A DNA stretch of 64,000 nt from 66-474 sp051961995. Its GTDB lineage: Bacteria > Pseudomonadota > Gammaproteobacteria > Xanthomonadales > Rhodanobacteraceae. The stretch is from NCBI GenBank assembly GCA_051961995.1, contig JBQCCR010000007.1, positions 1 through 64,000 of the forward strand, written 5' to 3'. Positions 8,562-16,935 of the stretch are shown in pieces. The first letter of the stretch is position 1; every line of letters starts with the position of its first letter. The translations under genes and the position numbers were made by a program. The notes below the pieces were generated by a model that searched no databases, was not told the DNA's origin, and saw only the letters and a list, made by a program, of their open reading frames with translations.

Positions 8562-8912
8562 ATGAGTGAACCCCTGTACCCGCATTCCTCACCCGCGCTT
8601 GCGCGCAAACGCCACGAACTGGCGCCCGAGCCGTTGAAGGCGTTCAAGGCATTCAGCGCGGCGGTGTTCGCCGACGGCGCGCTGCCGGGCGTGACCAAGC
8701 AGCTGATCGCGGTGGCCGTCGCGCATGTCACCCAGTGTCCTTATTGCATCAGGGGGCACACCGCCGAAGCGCTGAAGCAGGGCGCCAGCGAGCAGCAAAT
8801 CATGGAGGCGATCTGGGTTGCCGCCGAGATGCGCGCCGGCGGCGCCTACGCGCATTCGACGCTGGCGTTGGACGTGATGCAGCAGCACGAACATCCTGCC
8901 GCAACCGGCTGA
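8562..8912 (+). CDS. Carboxymuconolactone decarboxylase / AhpD-like protein
   Basis: A 116-residue all-helical CMD-family protein. It has the redox-type motif HVTQCPYCIRGHTAEAL, in which the CxxC and following His form the alkylhydroperoxidase core, then GASEQQIMEAIWVAAEMRAG. Members of this small subfamily are mostly of unknown substrate; some reduce peroxides through their CxxC. The ATG at 8562 was chosen because GGAGA lies 7-8 bases upstream and the conserved region begins shortly after. An upstream Fnr/Dnr box and the neighbouring dnr-nnrS genes suggest a role under nitrosative or low-oxygen stress; that is inference. Confidence 0.85.
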   Translation: MSEPLYPHSSPALARKRHELAPEPLKAFKAFSAAVFADGALPGVTKQLIAVAVAHVTQCPYCIRGHTAEALKQGASEQQIMEAIWVAAEMRAGGAYAHSTLALDVMQQHEHPAATG

Positions 8913-9029
8913 GCGGAAGCAGGGCGGTCCGCCTCCACGGATTCGGCAACCAGCATTCTCGACGCGATCGGCGTCGCGCCGCTGAAGAGATCGAGGGTAC
9001 CGACGCAGACTGGCCGAGCGCCGCGATCG

Positions 9030-9704
9030 TCAGATCCAGGTGTTGCGGTGCAGGGCGCCTTCGTCGCGCACCAGCACCGTCGCGCCGCGCACGCTGATCG
9101 CGCCGCCTTCGGTCAATTTGCGCAGCGCGCGTGACAGCGTTTCCGGCGCCAATCCGAGTTGTGCGGCGATCTGCACCTTGGGCAACGGCAGGCGCAGCGT
9201 CGGGCTGCCCTGCGACGCGAGCTGTTCCAGCAGATAGTGCGCGACCCGCGGCATCGCGCCGTGCAGGCTGAGCGCCTCGATCTCGTTCCAGTGCGCGTAG
9301 ATGCGCTGGGTCATCTGCGCCATTACCGCGCGGCAGGTGTCGAACGATTCGCGCAGCAAACGCAGGTACGCCTCGCGCTCGATCGCCAGCAGGTCGCTGT
9401 CCTCGGCGGCCTGCGCGTGCACCGGGTAGCGCGGTGGATCCGAGAACAGCACGCTCTCGGCGAAGCTCTGCCCGCCGCGCACCAGCCGCATGATCTTCTC
9501 CGTGCCCTGGCGGGAAACCCGGAACAACTTCATCGCCCCGCTGCGCACGATGAAGAAGGCCTCGGCGCGATCGCCTTGCGAGAACAGGGCCTGGCCGGCG
9601 GCAAGCTGGCGGTGGTGCAGATGCGGAGCGAGCGCGCGCCATTGCGCGTCGTTGATGGCCGCCAGCAGGTAGTGCTTCCGCAGCGCCTCGTCCTCTCGGA
9701 GCAC
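9030..9704 (-). CDS. dnr: Crp/Fnr family regulator, Dnr-like
   Basis: A 224-residue regulator with an N-terminal cyclic-nucleotide-like effector domain (residues ~15-130, LFSQGDRAEAFFIVRSGAMK), a dimerisation helix and a C-terminal winged helix-turn-helix. The recognition helix is AQLGLAPETLSRALRKL; its E-x-x-S-R pattern is that of Fnr/Dnr proteins reading TTGAT half-sites. The N-terminal cysteine cluster needed for an Fnr iron-sulfur centre is absent (one Cys only, in FDTCRAVM), so Dnr-type NO/heme sensing is likelier than oxygen sensing by Fe-S. It is followed on the same strand by nothing related and preceded by nnrS, a common partner of Dnr. Dnr-like boxes occur upstream of both neighbours. 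Confidence 0.82.
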   Translation of the reverse strand: MLREDEALRKHYLLAAINDAQWRALAPHLHHRQLAAGQALFSQGDRAEAFFIVRSGAMKLFRVSRQGTEKIMRLVRGGQSFAESVLFSDPPRYPVHAQAAEDSDLLAIEREAYLRLLRESFDTCRAVMAQMTQRIYAHWNEIEALSLHGAMPRVAHYLLEQLASQGSPTLRLPLPKVQIAAQLGLAPETLSRALRKLTEGGAISVRGATVLVRDEGALHRNTWI

Positions 9705-9748
9705 CTCGGTTCTCCCGCGTTGAACGGCGGAAGCCTAGCGCATGCGAC

Positions 9749-10915
9749 TCAGGTGCGCACCGCTCCAACGCGTTTCGGTACTCCGCGCAACAGCACCGGC
9801 GCCATCACGATCAGCCAGAGCAGGAAAGCGGCCACCCATGCGCACGCCGCCCAGGTCCAGCCGGCCGGGCCGAAACCCAATCGCAACGCGGCGGCCACCG
9901 TCGGCAGGATGAACACGAATACCAGCGGCAGATTGGCGCGGATCTCGCGACCGCTGTGGCCCAGTGACACGCGCGTCATCATGCCCAGCGACAAGGTGCC
10001 GAGCGCGCCGACGGTGATGCCGTGCAGCGTTTCGATCTCGGGTTGATTCCACGCGCCGGCCAGCCCGAGTCCACGCAGCAGCAGTCCGGCCGCCAGCCAC
10101 AGATAGCCGAGGTGCAGCACCCACAGCATCGGTTCGCGCAGCGTGGCCCAGCCGCGCCAGCCGAGCAGCCGAATGAATGCGAGTGCGGCCAGCGCCAGCA
10201 TGCAGGCGCCGCGCGGCAGGCTGTCCACACCGGCGAGATCGAGCAACAGAATGGCCGCGGCGCCCACGTTCACCGCAATGTTCAGTGGCTTGGATTGCGT
10301 GATCTTCAGGTCCGGCATCCTGCGGCCGGCAAAGAACGGAATCACCCGCCCGCCGATCGCGAGCATCAACAGGGTGAGCAGGTCCACGCACACCAGCAGC
10401 GCGCGGGTGACTTGCGCGAAATCCATGTGCGCGGCGGCGACGTAGAACCAGACGTCCAGGGCGGCGTAGAACAGCAGGATGACGACGAGGAACAGATTGC
10501 GGCGATTGCCGGCGAGCAGGATGACGCGCGCGACCATGAACGCCACTAGCAACAGAAAGGCGACATCGAATGCCGCTCCGAGCGGCAACGGCGCCCCCAC
10601 CAGCAAGGCGACGCGGGCGGCCAGCCACAGCCCCGTCGCCAGCGTCAGCGTGATCGGCGTAGTGGTGGGCATGCCGGTCCAGTGACCGGATGCGGTCAGG
10701 ACGAAGCCGGCGATCAGGGCTCCGGCGAATCCGTACAACATCGCGTGCGCGTGCCAGGGAATGGGCGCCAGCACCGCGGAAGGATTCAAGCCCATGTGCA
10801 GGAAGAGCCCCCACAGCAGCATGCCAAACGTGGCGAACAGGCCGGCGCACAGGAACAGCGGACGGAACGGCAGCGGCGCGCGCTGGATGGCGTTGGGAAG
10901 CTGGATCGAAGGCAT
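9749..10915 (-). CDS. nnrS: NnrS family heme/copper membrane protein
   Basis: A 388-residue protein with about 12 hydrophobic segments and the NnrS landmarks HAHAMLYGFAGALIAGFVLT, HWTGM, GGRVIPFFAGRRMPD and LHGITVGALGTLSLGMMTRV. NnrS proteins are inner-membrane heme- and copper-containing proteins that protect against nitric-oxide-derived damage; the exact reaction is not settled. ATG at 10915 places the first membrane segment early; a GTG-led extension of 15 residues is possible. An Fnr/Dnr palindrome lies ~60 bases upstream (10969-10982). The regulator gene follows on the same strand after a 44-base gap. Confidence 0.9.
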   Translation of the reverse strand: MPSIQLPNAIQRAPLPFRPLFLCAGLFATFGMLLWGLFLHMGLNPSAVLAPIPWHAHAMLYGFAGALIAGFVLTASGHWTGMPTTTPITLTLATGLWLAARVALLVGAPLPLGAAFDVAFLLLVAFMVARVILLAGNRRNLFLVVILLFYAALDVWFYVAAAHMDFAQVTRALLVCVDLLTLLMLAIGGRVIPFFAGRRMPDLKITQSKPLNIAVNVGAAAILLLDLAGVDSLPRGACMLALAALAFIRLLGWRGWATLREPMLWVLHLGYLWLAAGLLLRGLGLAGAWNQPEIETLHGITVGALGTLSLGMMTRVSLGHSGREIRANLPLVFVFILPTVAAALRLGFGPAGWTWAACAWVAAFLLWLIVMAPVLLRGVPKRVGAVRT

Positions 10916-10968
10916 GGGATTCGGGGTCGTCCAAAACTGGAGCGTGCCGCGTGAACGCACCGTTTGCC

Positions 10969-10982
10969 TTGATCGTGGTCAA
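10969..10982 (-). promoter_or_regulatory. Fnr/Dnr-type box between nnrS and htpX
   Basis: TTGATCGTGGTCAA matches TTGAT-N4-ATCAA at 9 of the 10 fixed positions. It lies ~60 bases upstream of the nnrS start, a suitable activator distance, and ~85 bases upstream of htpX on the other strand. With the box at 8448 it defines a small local regulon. Confidence 0.65.
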
Positions 10983-11001
10983 GCGCGCGCCGATCCCGCT
11001 G

Positions 11002-11049
11002 CCACTTGAACCAATCGCCTTCCGCCACGATCCAAGTGGTAGCCACTTG
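11002..11049 (+). promoter_or_regulatory. htpX leader with competing hairpins and a sigma32-like promoter
   Basis: Three copies of one heptamer alternate in orientation: CCACTTG (11002-11008), CAAGTGG (11033-11039) and CCACTTG (11043-11049). The second can pair with either the first or the third. The second and third form a tight 7-bp hairpin with a 3-base loop that ends just before the ribosome-binding site AGGGAAG of htpX. The element CTTGAAC at 11005 with CCACGATCC 13 bases later loosely resembles a heat-shock (sigma32) promoter. Confidence 0.45.
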
Positions 11050-11060
11050 AGGGAAGCGTC

Positions 11061-11948
11061 ATGCGCAGAATCCTGTTGTTCGTAGGCACCAACCTCGGTG
11101 TCATTCTCCTGCTCGGCGTCATCGTGCACTTCCTCGGCCTGGATCGTCTGGCCGTGGTGCAGGGCGCGGGCGGATTGTGGCCGCTGCTCGGTTTTGCCGC
11201 GGTGTTTGGTTTCGGCGGCGCATTCATTTCGCTGGCCATGTCCAAATCCATCGCCAAATGGACCACCGGCGCGCATGTGATCGCGCAGCCGCGCGATGCG
11301 GATGAGCGCTGGCTGTTCGACACCGTGCGCCGCCACGCGGAGAAAGCCGGCATCGGCATGCCGGAAATCGCCGTCTACGACGGTCCTGAAATGAACGCGT
11401 TCGCGACCGGCGCGAGCCGCAATCACGCGCTGGTCGCGGTGAGCACCGGCCTGCTGCACGGTATGGGTCGCGACGAGGTGGATGCGGTGCTCGGTCACGA
11501 GATCACCCATGTCGCCAACGGCGACATGGTCACCATGACCTTGCTGCAAGGCGTGCTGAATACCTTCGTGATCTTCCTGGCGCGCGTGGTGGGCCGGATC
11601 GTGGACGGCGCGATGGGTGGCAGCAACCGCGACGGTGGCGGCATGGGCTACTTTGCAGTGGTGATGATCCTGCAGTTGGTGTTCGGCTTGATCGCCTCGC
11701 TGATCGTGATGGCCTTCTCGCGGGCGCGCGAATTCCGCGCCGATGCCGGCGGTGCGCGGCTGGCCGGACGCGAGCGCATGATCGCCGCGCTGCAACGCCT
11801 GCAGGTGCAGCACGGCGCCAGCACCCTGCCCAAGGCCATGGCTGCATTCGGCATTTCCGATCGCGCCGCCGGCGGCTTCGGCCGGCTGTGGATGAGTCAT
11901 CCGCCGCTGGAAGAACGCATCGAGGCGTTGAGGAATTCGCCGGGCTGA
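11061..11948 (+). CDS. htpX: Membrane zinc metalloprotease HtpX
   Basis: A 295-residue M48 protease with two N-terminal membrane helices (residues ~4-24 and ~38-60), the zinc motif HEITH at 146-150 and a further hydrophobic pair at ~155-215. The third zinc ligand region, AREFRADAGGARL, follows. HtpX sits in the inner membrane and degrades misfolded membrane proteins alongside FtsH. It is often under heat-shock or Cpx control. The leader carries hairpins and a possible heat-shock promoter. The gene is divergent from nnrS. Confidence 0.95.
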   Translation: MRRILLFVGTNLGVILLLGVIVHFLGLDRLAVVQGAGGLWPLLGFAAVFGFGGAFISLAMSKSIAKWTTGAHVIAQPRDADERWLFDTVRRHAEKAGIGMPEIAVYDGPEMNAFATGASRNHALVAVSTGLLHGMGRDEVDAVLGHEITHVANGDMVTMTLLQGVLNTFVIFLARVVGRIVDGAMGGSNRDGGGMGYFAVVMILQLVFGLIASLIVMAFSRAREFRADAGGARLAGRERMIAALQRLQVQHGASTLPKAMAAFGISDRAAGGFGRLWMSHPPLEERIEALRNSPG

Positions 11949-12001
11949 TTGCACGCAGCCCCGCTTCCGCTGACACTATGCCCGTCCATGCGGAGCGGGC
12001 C

Positions 12002-12628
12002 ATGGCTTTTGATTTCCTGAAACGTTTCGTCGGCACACCCAGACCGGAGGCGGAAACCGCTTCGGCTGAGCGGCGGCAGGCTCCGCGCGTGCGCGCGCCC
12101 GCGGGTTCGCAAGTCCTGGTGGTGGACGATTCGCCGACCATCCGTGCGGTGCTGGGCAAGATGCTGGGCCAGGACGGCTACACGGTGCTGAAGGCGCCCG
12201 ACGGTGAAACCGCGGTGACAATGGCGCGCAGCGAACTGCCGGACCTGATCTTCCTCGATATCGTGCTGCCGGGCATGAGCGGCTTCGAGGTGCTGCGCAC
12301 GTTGCGGCGCGACCCGCAGACCAAGGCCACGCCTATCGTGATGATCAGCGGCAACATGCAGGCCACCGAACAGTTCTACGTGCAGCGCTTCGGCGCCGAC
12401 GACTTCATGAAGAAGCCGTTCGGCCGCACTGAAGTATTCGAGCGCATCCGTGCGCTGGTCGAAGCCGGGCGCCTGCCCGAGCGCGCGCCGGAACTCGAGC
12501 CGGTGGTGCCCACCGATATCAGCGCGGAAGAATGGGACGCGATCCCGGATGTCGCGATGCCGGATGCGGAGATCGGTGACGCGGCGGTGCCGAACCTCAG
12601 TGCTGACGAGAGCACGGACAAGATGTGA
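12002..12628 (+). CDS. Response regulator receiver protein with N- and C-terminal extensions
   Basis: A 208-residue protein with a single CheY-like receiver domain at ~residues 36-155: acidic pair D42-D43, phosphoacceptor D86 in FLDIVLPGMSG, Ser116 and Lys138 in FMKKPFGR. The first 35 residues and the acidic last ~50 residues (ending DAAVPNLSADESTDKM) show no known domain. The receiver resembles the PilH/PilG twitching-motility group, but no pil or che gene is nearby, so the pathway is open. The ATG at 12002 has GGAGCGGG upstream; the stop overlaps the GTG start of hslR (GTGA). No DNA-binding output domain is present. Confidence 0.82.
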   Translation: MAFDFLKRFVGTPRPEAETASAERRQAPRVRAPAGSQVLVVDDSPTIRAVLGKMLGQDGYTVLKAPDGETAVTMARSELPDLIFLDIVLPGMSGFEVLRTLRRDPQTKATPIVMISGNMQATEQFYVQRFGADDFMKKPFGRTEVFERIRALVEAGRLPERAPELEPVVPTDISAEEWDAIPDVAMPDAEIGDAAVPNLSADESTDKM

Positions 12629-13023
12629 CCGCTGAACAGACGGGTGCGCGCGCCGATTCCTGGTTGTGGGCGGCGCGATTCTTCAAGACCCGATCGCTCG
12701 CGAAGCAGGCGATCGACACGGGCAGGGTGGAACTCGCCGGCGCCGCGTTGAAACCTTCGCGCATGCTGCACATCGGCGACCGCCTGCGCATCCGGCGCAA
12801 CGAAGAATGCTTCGAGATCGAAGTGCTGGCCTTGAGCGGCAAACGCGGCTCGGCCGCCTCCGCACAGGGGCTCTATCGTGAATCGGAAAGTTCGCGGCTC
12901 GCACGCGAAGCGGCGCGCGAACAGCGCCGCGCCGAACGCGACGGCTATCAGCCACCCGCCGGCAAACCCGACAAGCGCGCGCGGCGATTGATCCGCGCGC
13001 TCGGGGACATTGATTCGTTGTAG
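12625..13023 (+). CDS. hslR: Ribosome-associated heat-shock protein Hsp15 (S4 RNA-binding domain)
   Basis: A 132-residue protein with an S4 RNA-binding domain at residues ~8-70 (ADSWLWAARFFKTRSLAKQA ... ALKPSRMLHIGDRLRI) and a Lys/Arg-rich tail typical of Hsp15. Hsp15 binds free 50S subunits carrying stalled nascent chains so that they can be recycled. It uses a GTG start inside the stop of the preceding response-regulator gene, so the two are coupled. It is convergent with mutS. Confidence 0.9.
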   Translation: MTAEQTGARADSWLWAARFFKTRSLAKQAIDTGRVELAGAALKPSRMLHIGDRLRIRRNEECFEIEVLALSGKRGSAASAQGLYRESESSRLAREAAREQRRAERDGYQPPAGKPDKRARRLIRALGDIDSL

Positions 13024-13042
13024 ATGAGCTTTTTGTCCCCGA

Positions 13043-15637
13043 CTATTGCAGCGCCTTGAGGCGGTACAGCGCTTCGAGCGCTTCGCGTGGCGCCAGCGCA
13101 TCCGGATCCATCTCTGCCAGCGCGCGCTCGGCGGCGGAGGGTTCGCGGCGCACGAACAGGTCGGCCTGCGGTTTCGCGTCGCCACCGCTTTGAGCTGCTG
13201 CGCGCATCGAGTGCGCGTGCCTGCCGTTTTCCAGTTCCGCCAGCGTCCGCCGCGCTTCGGCGATCACGCTCTTCGGCAAACCCGCGAGCGCGGCCACCTG
13301 CAGGCCGAAGCTGCGGTTGGCCGGCCCTTCCTTGACCGCGTGCATGAAGACCAGTTGATCCCCTTGCTTCTGGTCGTGATATTCCACGGCGTCCAGATGC
13401 ACGTTGGCGATGTGCTCGAACTGTGCGGCCAGTTCGGTCAATTCGAAATAATGCGTGGCGAACAGCGTGTAAGCGCGATTGACCGTGGCCAGGTGCACCG
13501 CCGCGGCGCGCGCGAGCGACAGGCCGTCGTAGGTAGACGTCCCGCGTCCGACTTCGTCCATCAGCACCAGCGATTGTGGCGTGGCGTTGTGCAGGATGTT
13601 GGCGGTCTCGCTCATCTCCACCATGAAGGTGGACTGCCCGCGCGCCAGATCGTCGCCCGCGCCGATGCGGGTGACGATGCGGTCCACCGGTCCGATCCGC
13701 GCACCGGAGGCGGGTACGTAACTGCCGATGTGCGCCAGCAGCACGATCAGCGCGCACTGGCGCATGTAGGTGCTCTTGCCGCCCATGTTGGGGCCGGTGA
13801 TCACCAGCATGCGGCGTGAGTCGTCGAGGACGAGATCGTTCGGTTCGAAGGGTTCCGCGCGTACCTGTTCCACTACGGGATGCCGGCCGCGCTCGACCGC
13901 GATGCCGGGTTCATCGGTCAATTGCGGTCGCGCCCAGTCCAGCGTTTCGGCGCGTTCTGCGAGATCGGCCAGCACGTCCAGCTCGGCGATGGCATCCGCG
14001 GCGCGCTTCAACGGCTGCAGGTGTTCGATCAGCGCATCCAGCACGCCTTCGTAGAGCGCGCGCTCGCGCATCAGCGAGCGCTCCTTCGCGGACAGCACCT
14101 TGTCCTCGAAGGCCTTCAGCTCCTCGGTGATGTAGCGCTCGGCATTCTTGGTGGTCTGCCGGCGCGTGTAGTGCGTGGGCGCCTTGTCGGCCTGCGCGCG
14201 GCCGAATTCGATGTAATAGCCGTGCACGCGGTTGTAGCCGACCTTCAGCGTGGCGATGCCGGTGGCGGCACGCTCGCGCGCTTCCAGTTCGATCAGGAAC
14301 TGATCGGCGTTGGTGGCGAGCTGCCGCAGTTCGTCCAGTTCGGCGTCGTAACCATCCGCGATCGCGCCGCCGTCGCGCAGCAGCAGCGGCGGACGCTCGA
14401 CGATCGCGTCACCCAACATTCGGGCCGTCCCCGCATGTTCGCCGATGCGTGATACCAGATCGCGCAGCAGCGGGCTGTCGAGCGTTTCGATCTGCTCCTG
14501 CAGCATGGGCGCCGCAAGCAGACCATCGCGAAGCGTCGCCAGATCGCGCGGACGCGCCGAGCGCAGCGCCACGCGCGCCAGGATGCGTTCCAGATCGCCG
14601 ATCGCACGCAGTTGTTCGCGCAAGTTCTCGAATGCGCGACCGTCGCTCAGCGCAGCGATCGCCTGTTGCCTCCCGCGCAGCACGGCGCGATCGCGCAGCG
14701 GCCGGTGCAGCCAGCGCCGCAGCGCGCGCGCGCCCATCGGCGTGATCGTGCTGTCCAGCACGCCGAGCAAGGTGTAACGCGGATCGCCGCTGGCGTGCGT
14801 GTCCAGTTCCAGATTGCGGCGTGTGGCCGCATCCATCGCGATGGTTTCGTCCGGCTGTTCGACAGCCAGGCCCGAGAGATGCGGTAACGCGGCCTTCTGC
14901 GTTTCCTGCAGGTACGCAAGCAGGCAACCGGCCGCGCCGATCGCGGCGCGCAGATGTTCCGCGCCGAAACCGGAAAGATCGCGCGTACCGAAATGCTTGG
15001 TCAGTTCACGGTGCGCACTTTCTGCATCGAAATGCCACGGTGGCCGCTTGCGCAGACCTTTCAACGAGGACACCGCGTGAGGCCACGCCACGTCTTCGGA
15101 AACCAGCGCTTCCGCGGGCGCAAGCCGCGCAAGCTCCGCCGACAGCGCTTCCGCATCCGCGACTTCGCCCAGCAGGAAACGGCCGCCGGCCAAATCCACC
15201 CAGGCCAATCCGAAGCCGTCGTCGCGTGCGGCGATCGCCAGCAGCAGGTTGTCCCGGCGCTCCGGCAGCAACGCTTCGTCGGTGACGGTGCCGGGCGTGA
15301 CGACCCGCACGACCTTGCGTTCGACCAGCCCTTTCGACGCCGCCGGATCGCCGAGCTGTTCGCAGATCGCCACCGATTCGCCGAGCCGCACCAGCTTGGC
15401 GAGGTAACCCTCGACGGCGTGATAGGGCACGCCGGCCATCGGGATCGGTGCGCCGGCCGATTGCCCGCGCTGGGTCAGGGTGATGTCCAGCAGGCGCGCC
15501 GCCTTGCGCGCGTCGTCGTAGAACAGTTCGTAGAAATCGCCCATCCGGAAGAACACCAGCGTGTCCGGATACTCCGCCTTGGCGGCGAAGTACTGGCGCA
15601 TCAGCGGCGTGTGTTGGGCGAGGTCGTCTCGATTCAT
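13043..15637 (-). CDS. mutS: DNA mismatch repair protein MutS
   Basis: An 864-residue MutS. It contains the mismatch-recognition segment VFFRMGDFYELFYDDA near residue 35 and the clamp and lever regions. The ATPase has Walker A GPNMGGKSTYMRQ, Walker B LMDEVGRGTSTYDGLSLA and the dimerisation helix-turn-helix. It scans DNA for mispairs and recruits MutL. The ATG at 15637 (MNRDDLAQHTPLMRQYF) matches the usual N terminus; upstream in-frame codons have no conserved content. It stands alone between convergent hslR and the sulfate operon. Confidence 0.97.
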   Translation of the reverse strand: MNRDDLAQHTPLMRQYFAAKAEYPDTLVFFRMGDFYELFYDDARKAARLLDITLTQRGQSAGAPIPMAGVPYHAVEGYLAKLVRLGESVAICEQLGDPAASKGLVERKVVRVVTPGTVTDEALLPERRDNLLLAIAARDDGFGLAWVDLAGGRFLLGEVADAEALSAELARLAPAEALVSEDVAWPHAVSSLKGLRKRPPWHFDAESAHRELTKHFGTRDLSGFGAEHLRAAIGAAGCLLAYLQETQKAALPHLSGLAVEQPDETIAMDAATRRNLELDTHASGDPRYTLLGVLDSTITPMGARALRRWLHRPLRDRAVLRGRQQAIAALSDGRAFENLREQLRAIGDLERILARVALRSARPRDLATLRDGLLAAPMLQEQIETLDSPLLRDLVSRIGEHAGTARMLGDAIVERPPLLLRDGGAIADGYDAELDELRQLATNADQFLIELEARERAATGIATLKVGYNRVHGYYIEFGRAQADKAPTHYTRRQTTKNAERYITEELKAFEDKVLSAKERSLMRERALYEGVLDALIEHLQPLKRAADAIAELDVLADLAERAETLDWARPQLTDEPGIAVERGRHPVVEQVRAEPFEPNDLVLDDSRRMLVITGPNMGGKSTYMRQCALIVLLAHIGSYVPASGARIGPVDRIVTRIGAGDDLARGQSTFMVEMSETANILHNATPQSLVLMDEVGRGTSTYDGLSLARAAAVHLATVNRAYTLFATHYFELTELAAQFEHIANVHLDAVEYHDQKQGDQLVFMHAVKEGPANRSFGLQVAALAGLPKSVIAEARRTLAELENGRHAHSMRAAAQSGGDAKPQADLFVRREPSAAERALAEMDPDALAPREALEALYRLKALQ

Positions 15638-15768
15638 GGCGGGGTGGACATGCGAGGAGCGCGAGTTTCGCATGGTGCGCGCCGCTCCCACCATATCCCG
15701 TCCACGGACGTGGACATGAAACTGCAGGGGGCGCCGGGGACAAAGCGCGCCGCCATGCGTGTGCGCAC

Positions 15769-16926
15769 TCACATGGTCAGGGCCGGAGCCGGTGCGGCAC
15801 AGGCCCAGGCATCCCTGCCTTCCTCATTGGAATTCCGCCATTCCCAGCGCAGTTCGGAAATCAGGTCGGTGCTTCCGTGCCGGTGCGGAAAGATGACCGC
15901 CTTGCGGGGACTGACGCGCAAATCCATGCCGGGGCGCAGGCCGAGGGAGGCGAGTTCCTCGCTGGCGATATCGGCTTCGAGTGTCTGGTCCAGGGATGTG
16001 ACATGCAAATCCAGATGGGTCACGCTGCCGGCGAGATAGACATGGCGCAAGCGTGCGCTCCATCCCGGCTGCGTCTCGTCCAGCGCGACAGACAGGTGCT
16101 CTGGCCGGATGTAAGCCATTGCCGCCCCGTATCTGTCCGCCCATGGCGGTTCCGGCAATGACCACTCCGAAGCCGCAAGGCGATCGTGCCTGTAACTCAG
16201 CGGAACCTTGTTCACCTTGCCGATGAACTCGCAAACGAAAGGCGTGGCCGGGTGCTGGTAAAGCATTTCCGGCGTGTCCACCTGCTCGATGCGGCCCTTG
16301 TTCATCACCGCGATCCGATCCGCAAGCTCCAGTGCTTCTTCCTGATCATGGGTGACGAAGACGGTGGTCAGTCGCGATTCGTCATGCAGTTCGCGCAGCC
16401 AGCGCCGCAGACGCACGCGCACCTGCGCATCCAGTGCGCCGAAGGGCTCGTCCAGCAACAACAGGCCGGGTTCGACCGCCAGCGCGCGCGCCAACGCCAC
16501 CCGCTGGCGTTGCCCGCCCGACAGTTGCGCCGGGTAGCGGTCGCCCAATTCCTCCAGTTGTACCCGCCGCAGCAGTTGCCGCACGCGCTCGACGATGTCG
16601 CGTCGCCCCGGCCGCTTGCGCCACGGCCGCACGCGTAATCCGAAGGCGATGTTTTCCCGCACGGAGAGATGGCGGAACAACGCGTAGTGCTGGAAGACCA
16701 GACCGACCTTGCGCTTGCGCGCCGGAGCGGCGAGGAAGTCCGCGCCTTCGTGCTCGACGGTGCCGCCATCGGGATAATCCAGTCCGGCAAGAATGCGCAG
16801 CAACGTGGTCTTGCCCGAACCGGAAGGTCCGAGCAACGCGACGAACTCTTCCGGCGCGATGCTCAGGCTGACATCATCCAGCGCGGCAAACCCGGTGAAG
16901 CGGCGGGTCAGGTTCCTGATCTGCAT
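15769..16926 (-). CDS. cysA: Sulfate/thiosulfate ABC transporter ATP-binding protein
   Basis: A 385-residue ABC ATPase with Walker A GPSGSGKTTLLRILAGLD, the signature LSGGQRQRVALARAL, Walker B LLLLDEPFGALD and the H-loop THDQEEA. A C-terminal TOBE-like regulatory region follows (residues ~240-350). It drives sulfate/thiosulfate import through CysT-CysW. It is the last gene of the sbp-cysT-cysW-cysA operon, nine bases after cysW. The tail after ~residue 350 (EWRNSNEEGRDAW) is not conserved in the family as I know it. Confidence 0.94.
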   Translation of the reverse strand: MQIRNLTRRFTGFAALDDVSLSIAPEEFVALLGPSGSGKTTLLRILAGLDYPDGGTVEHEGADFLAAPARKRKVGLVFQHYALFRHLSVRENIAFGLRVRPWRKRPGRRDIVERVRQLLRRVQLEELGDRYPAQLSGGQRQRVALARALAVEPGLLLLDEPFGALDAQVRVRLRRWLRELHDESRLTTVFVTHDQEEALELADRIAVMNKGRIEQVDTPEMLYQHPATPFVCEFIGKVNKVPLSYRHDRLAASEWSLPEPPWADRYGAAMAYIRPEHLSVALDETQPGWSARLRHVYLAGSVTHLDLHVTSLDQTLEADIASEELASLGLRPGMDLRVSPRKAVIFPHRHGSTDLISELRWEWRNSNEEGRDAWACAAPAPALTM

Positions 16927-16935
16927 GGCACGTCC

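Noticed and set aside
9030..9704. Oxygen-sensing Fnr with an iron-sulfur cluster
   Set aside because: The N-terminal cysteine cluster is absent; only one cysteine is present in the protein.
9735..11954. A 739-codon minus-strand frame spanning nnrS and htpX
   Set aside because: The stretch includes the Dnr box and the htpX leader and runs in another frame of nnrS; no recognisable domain.
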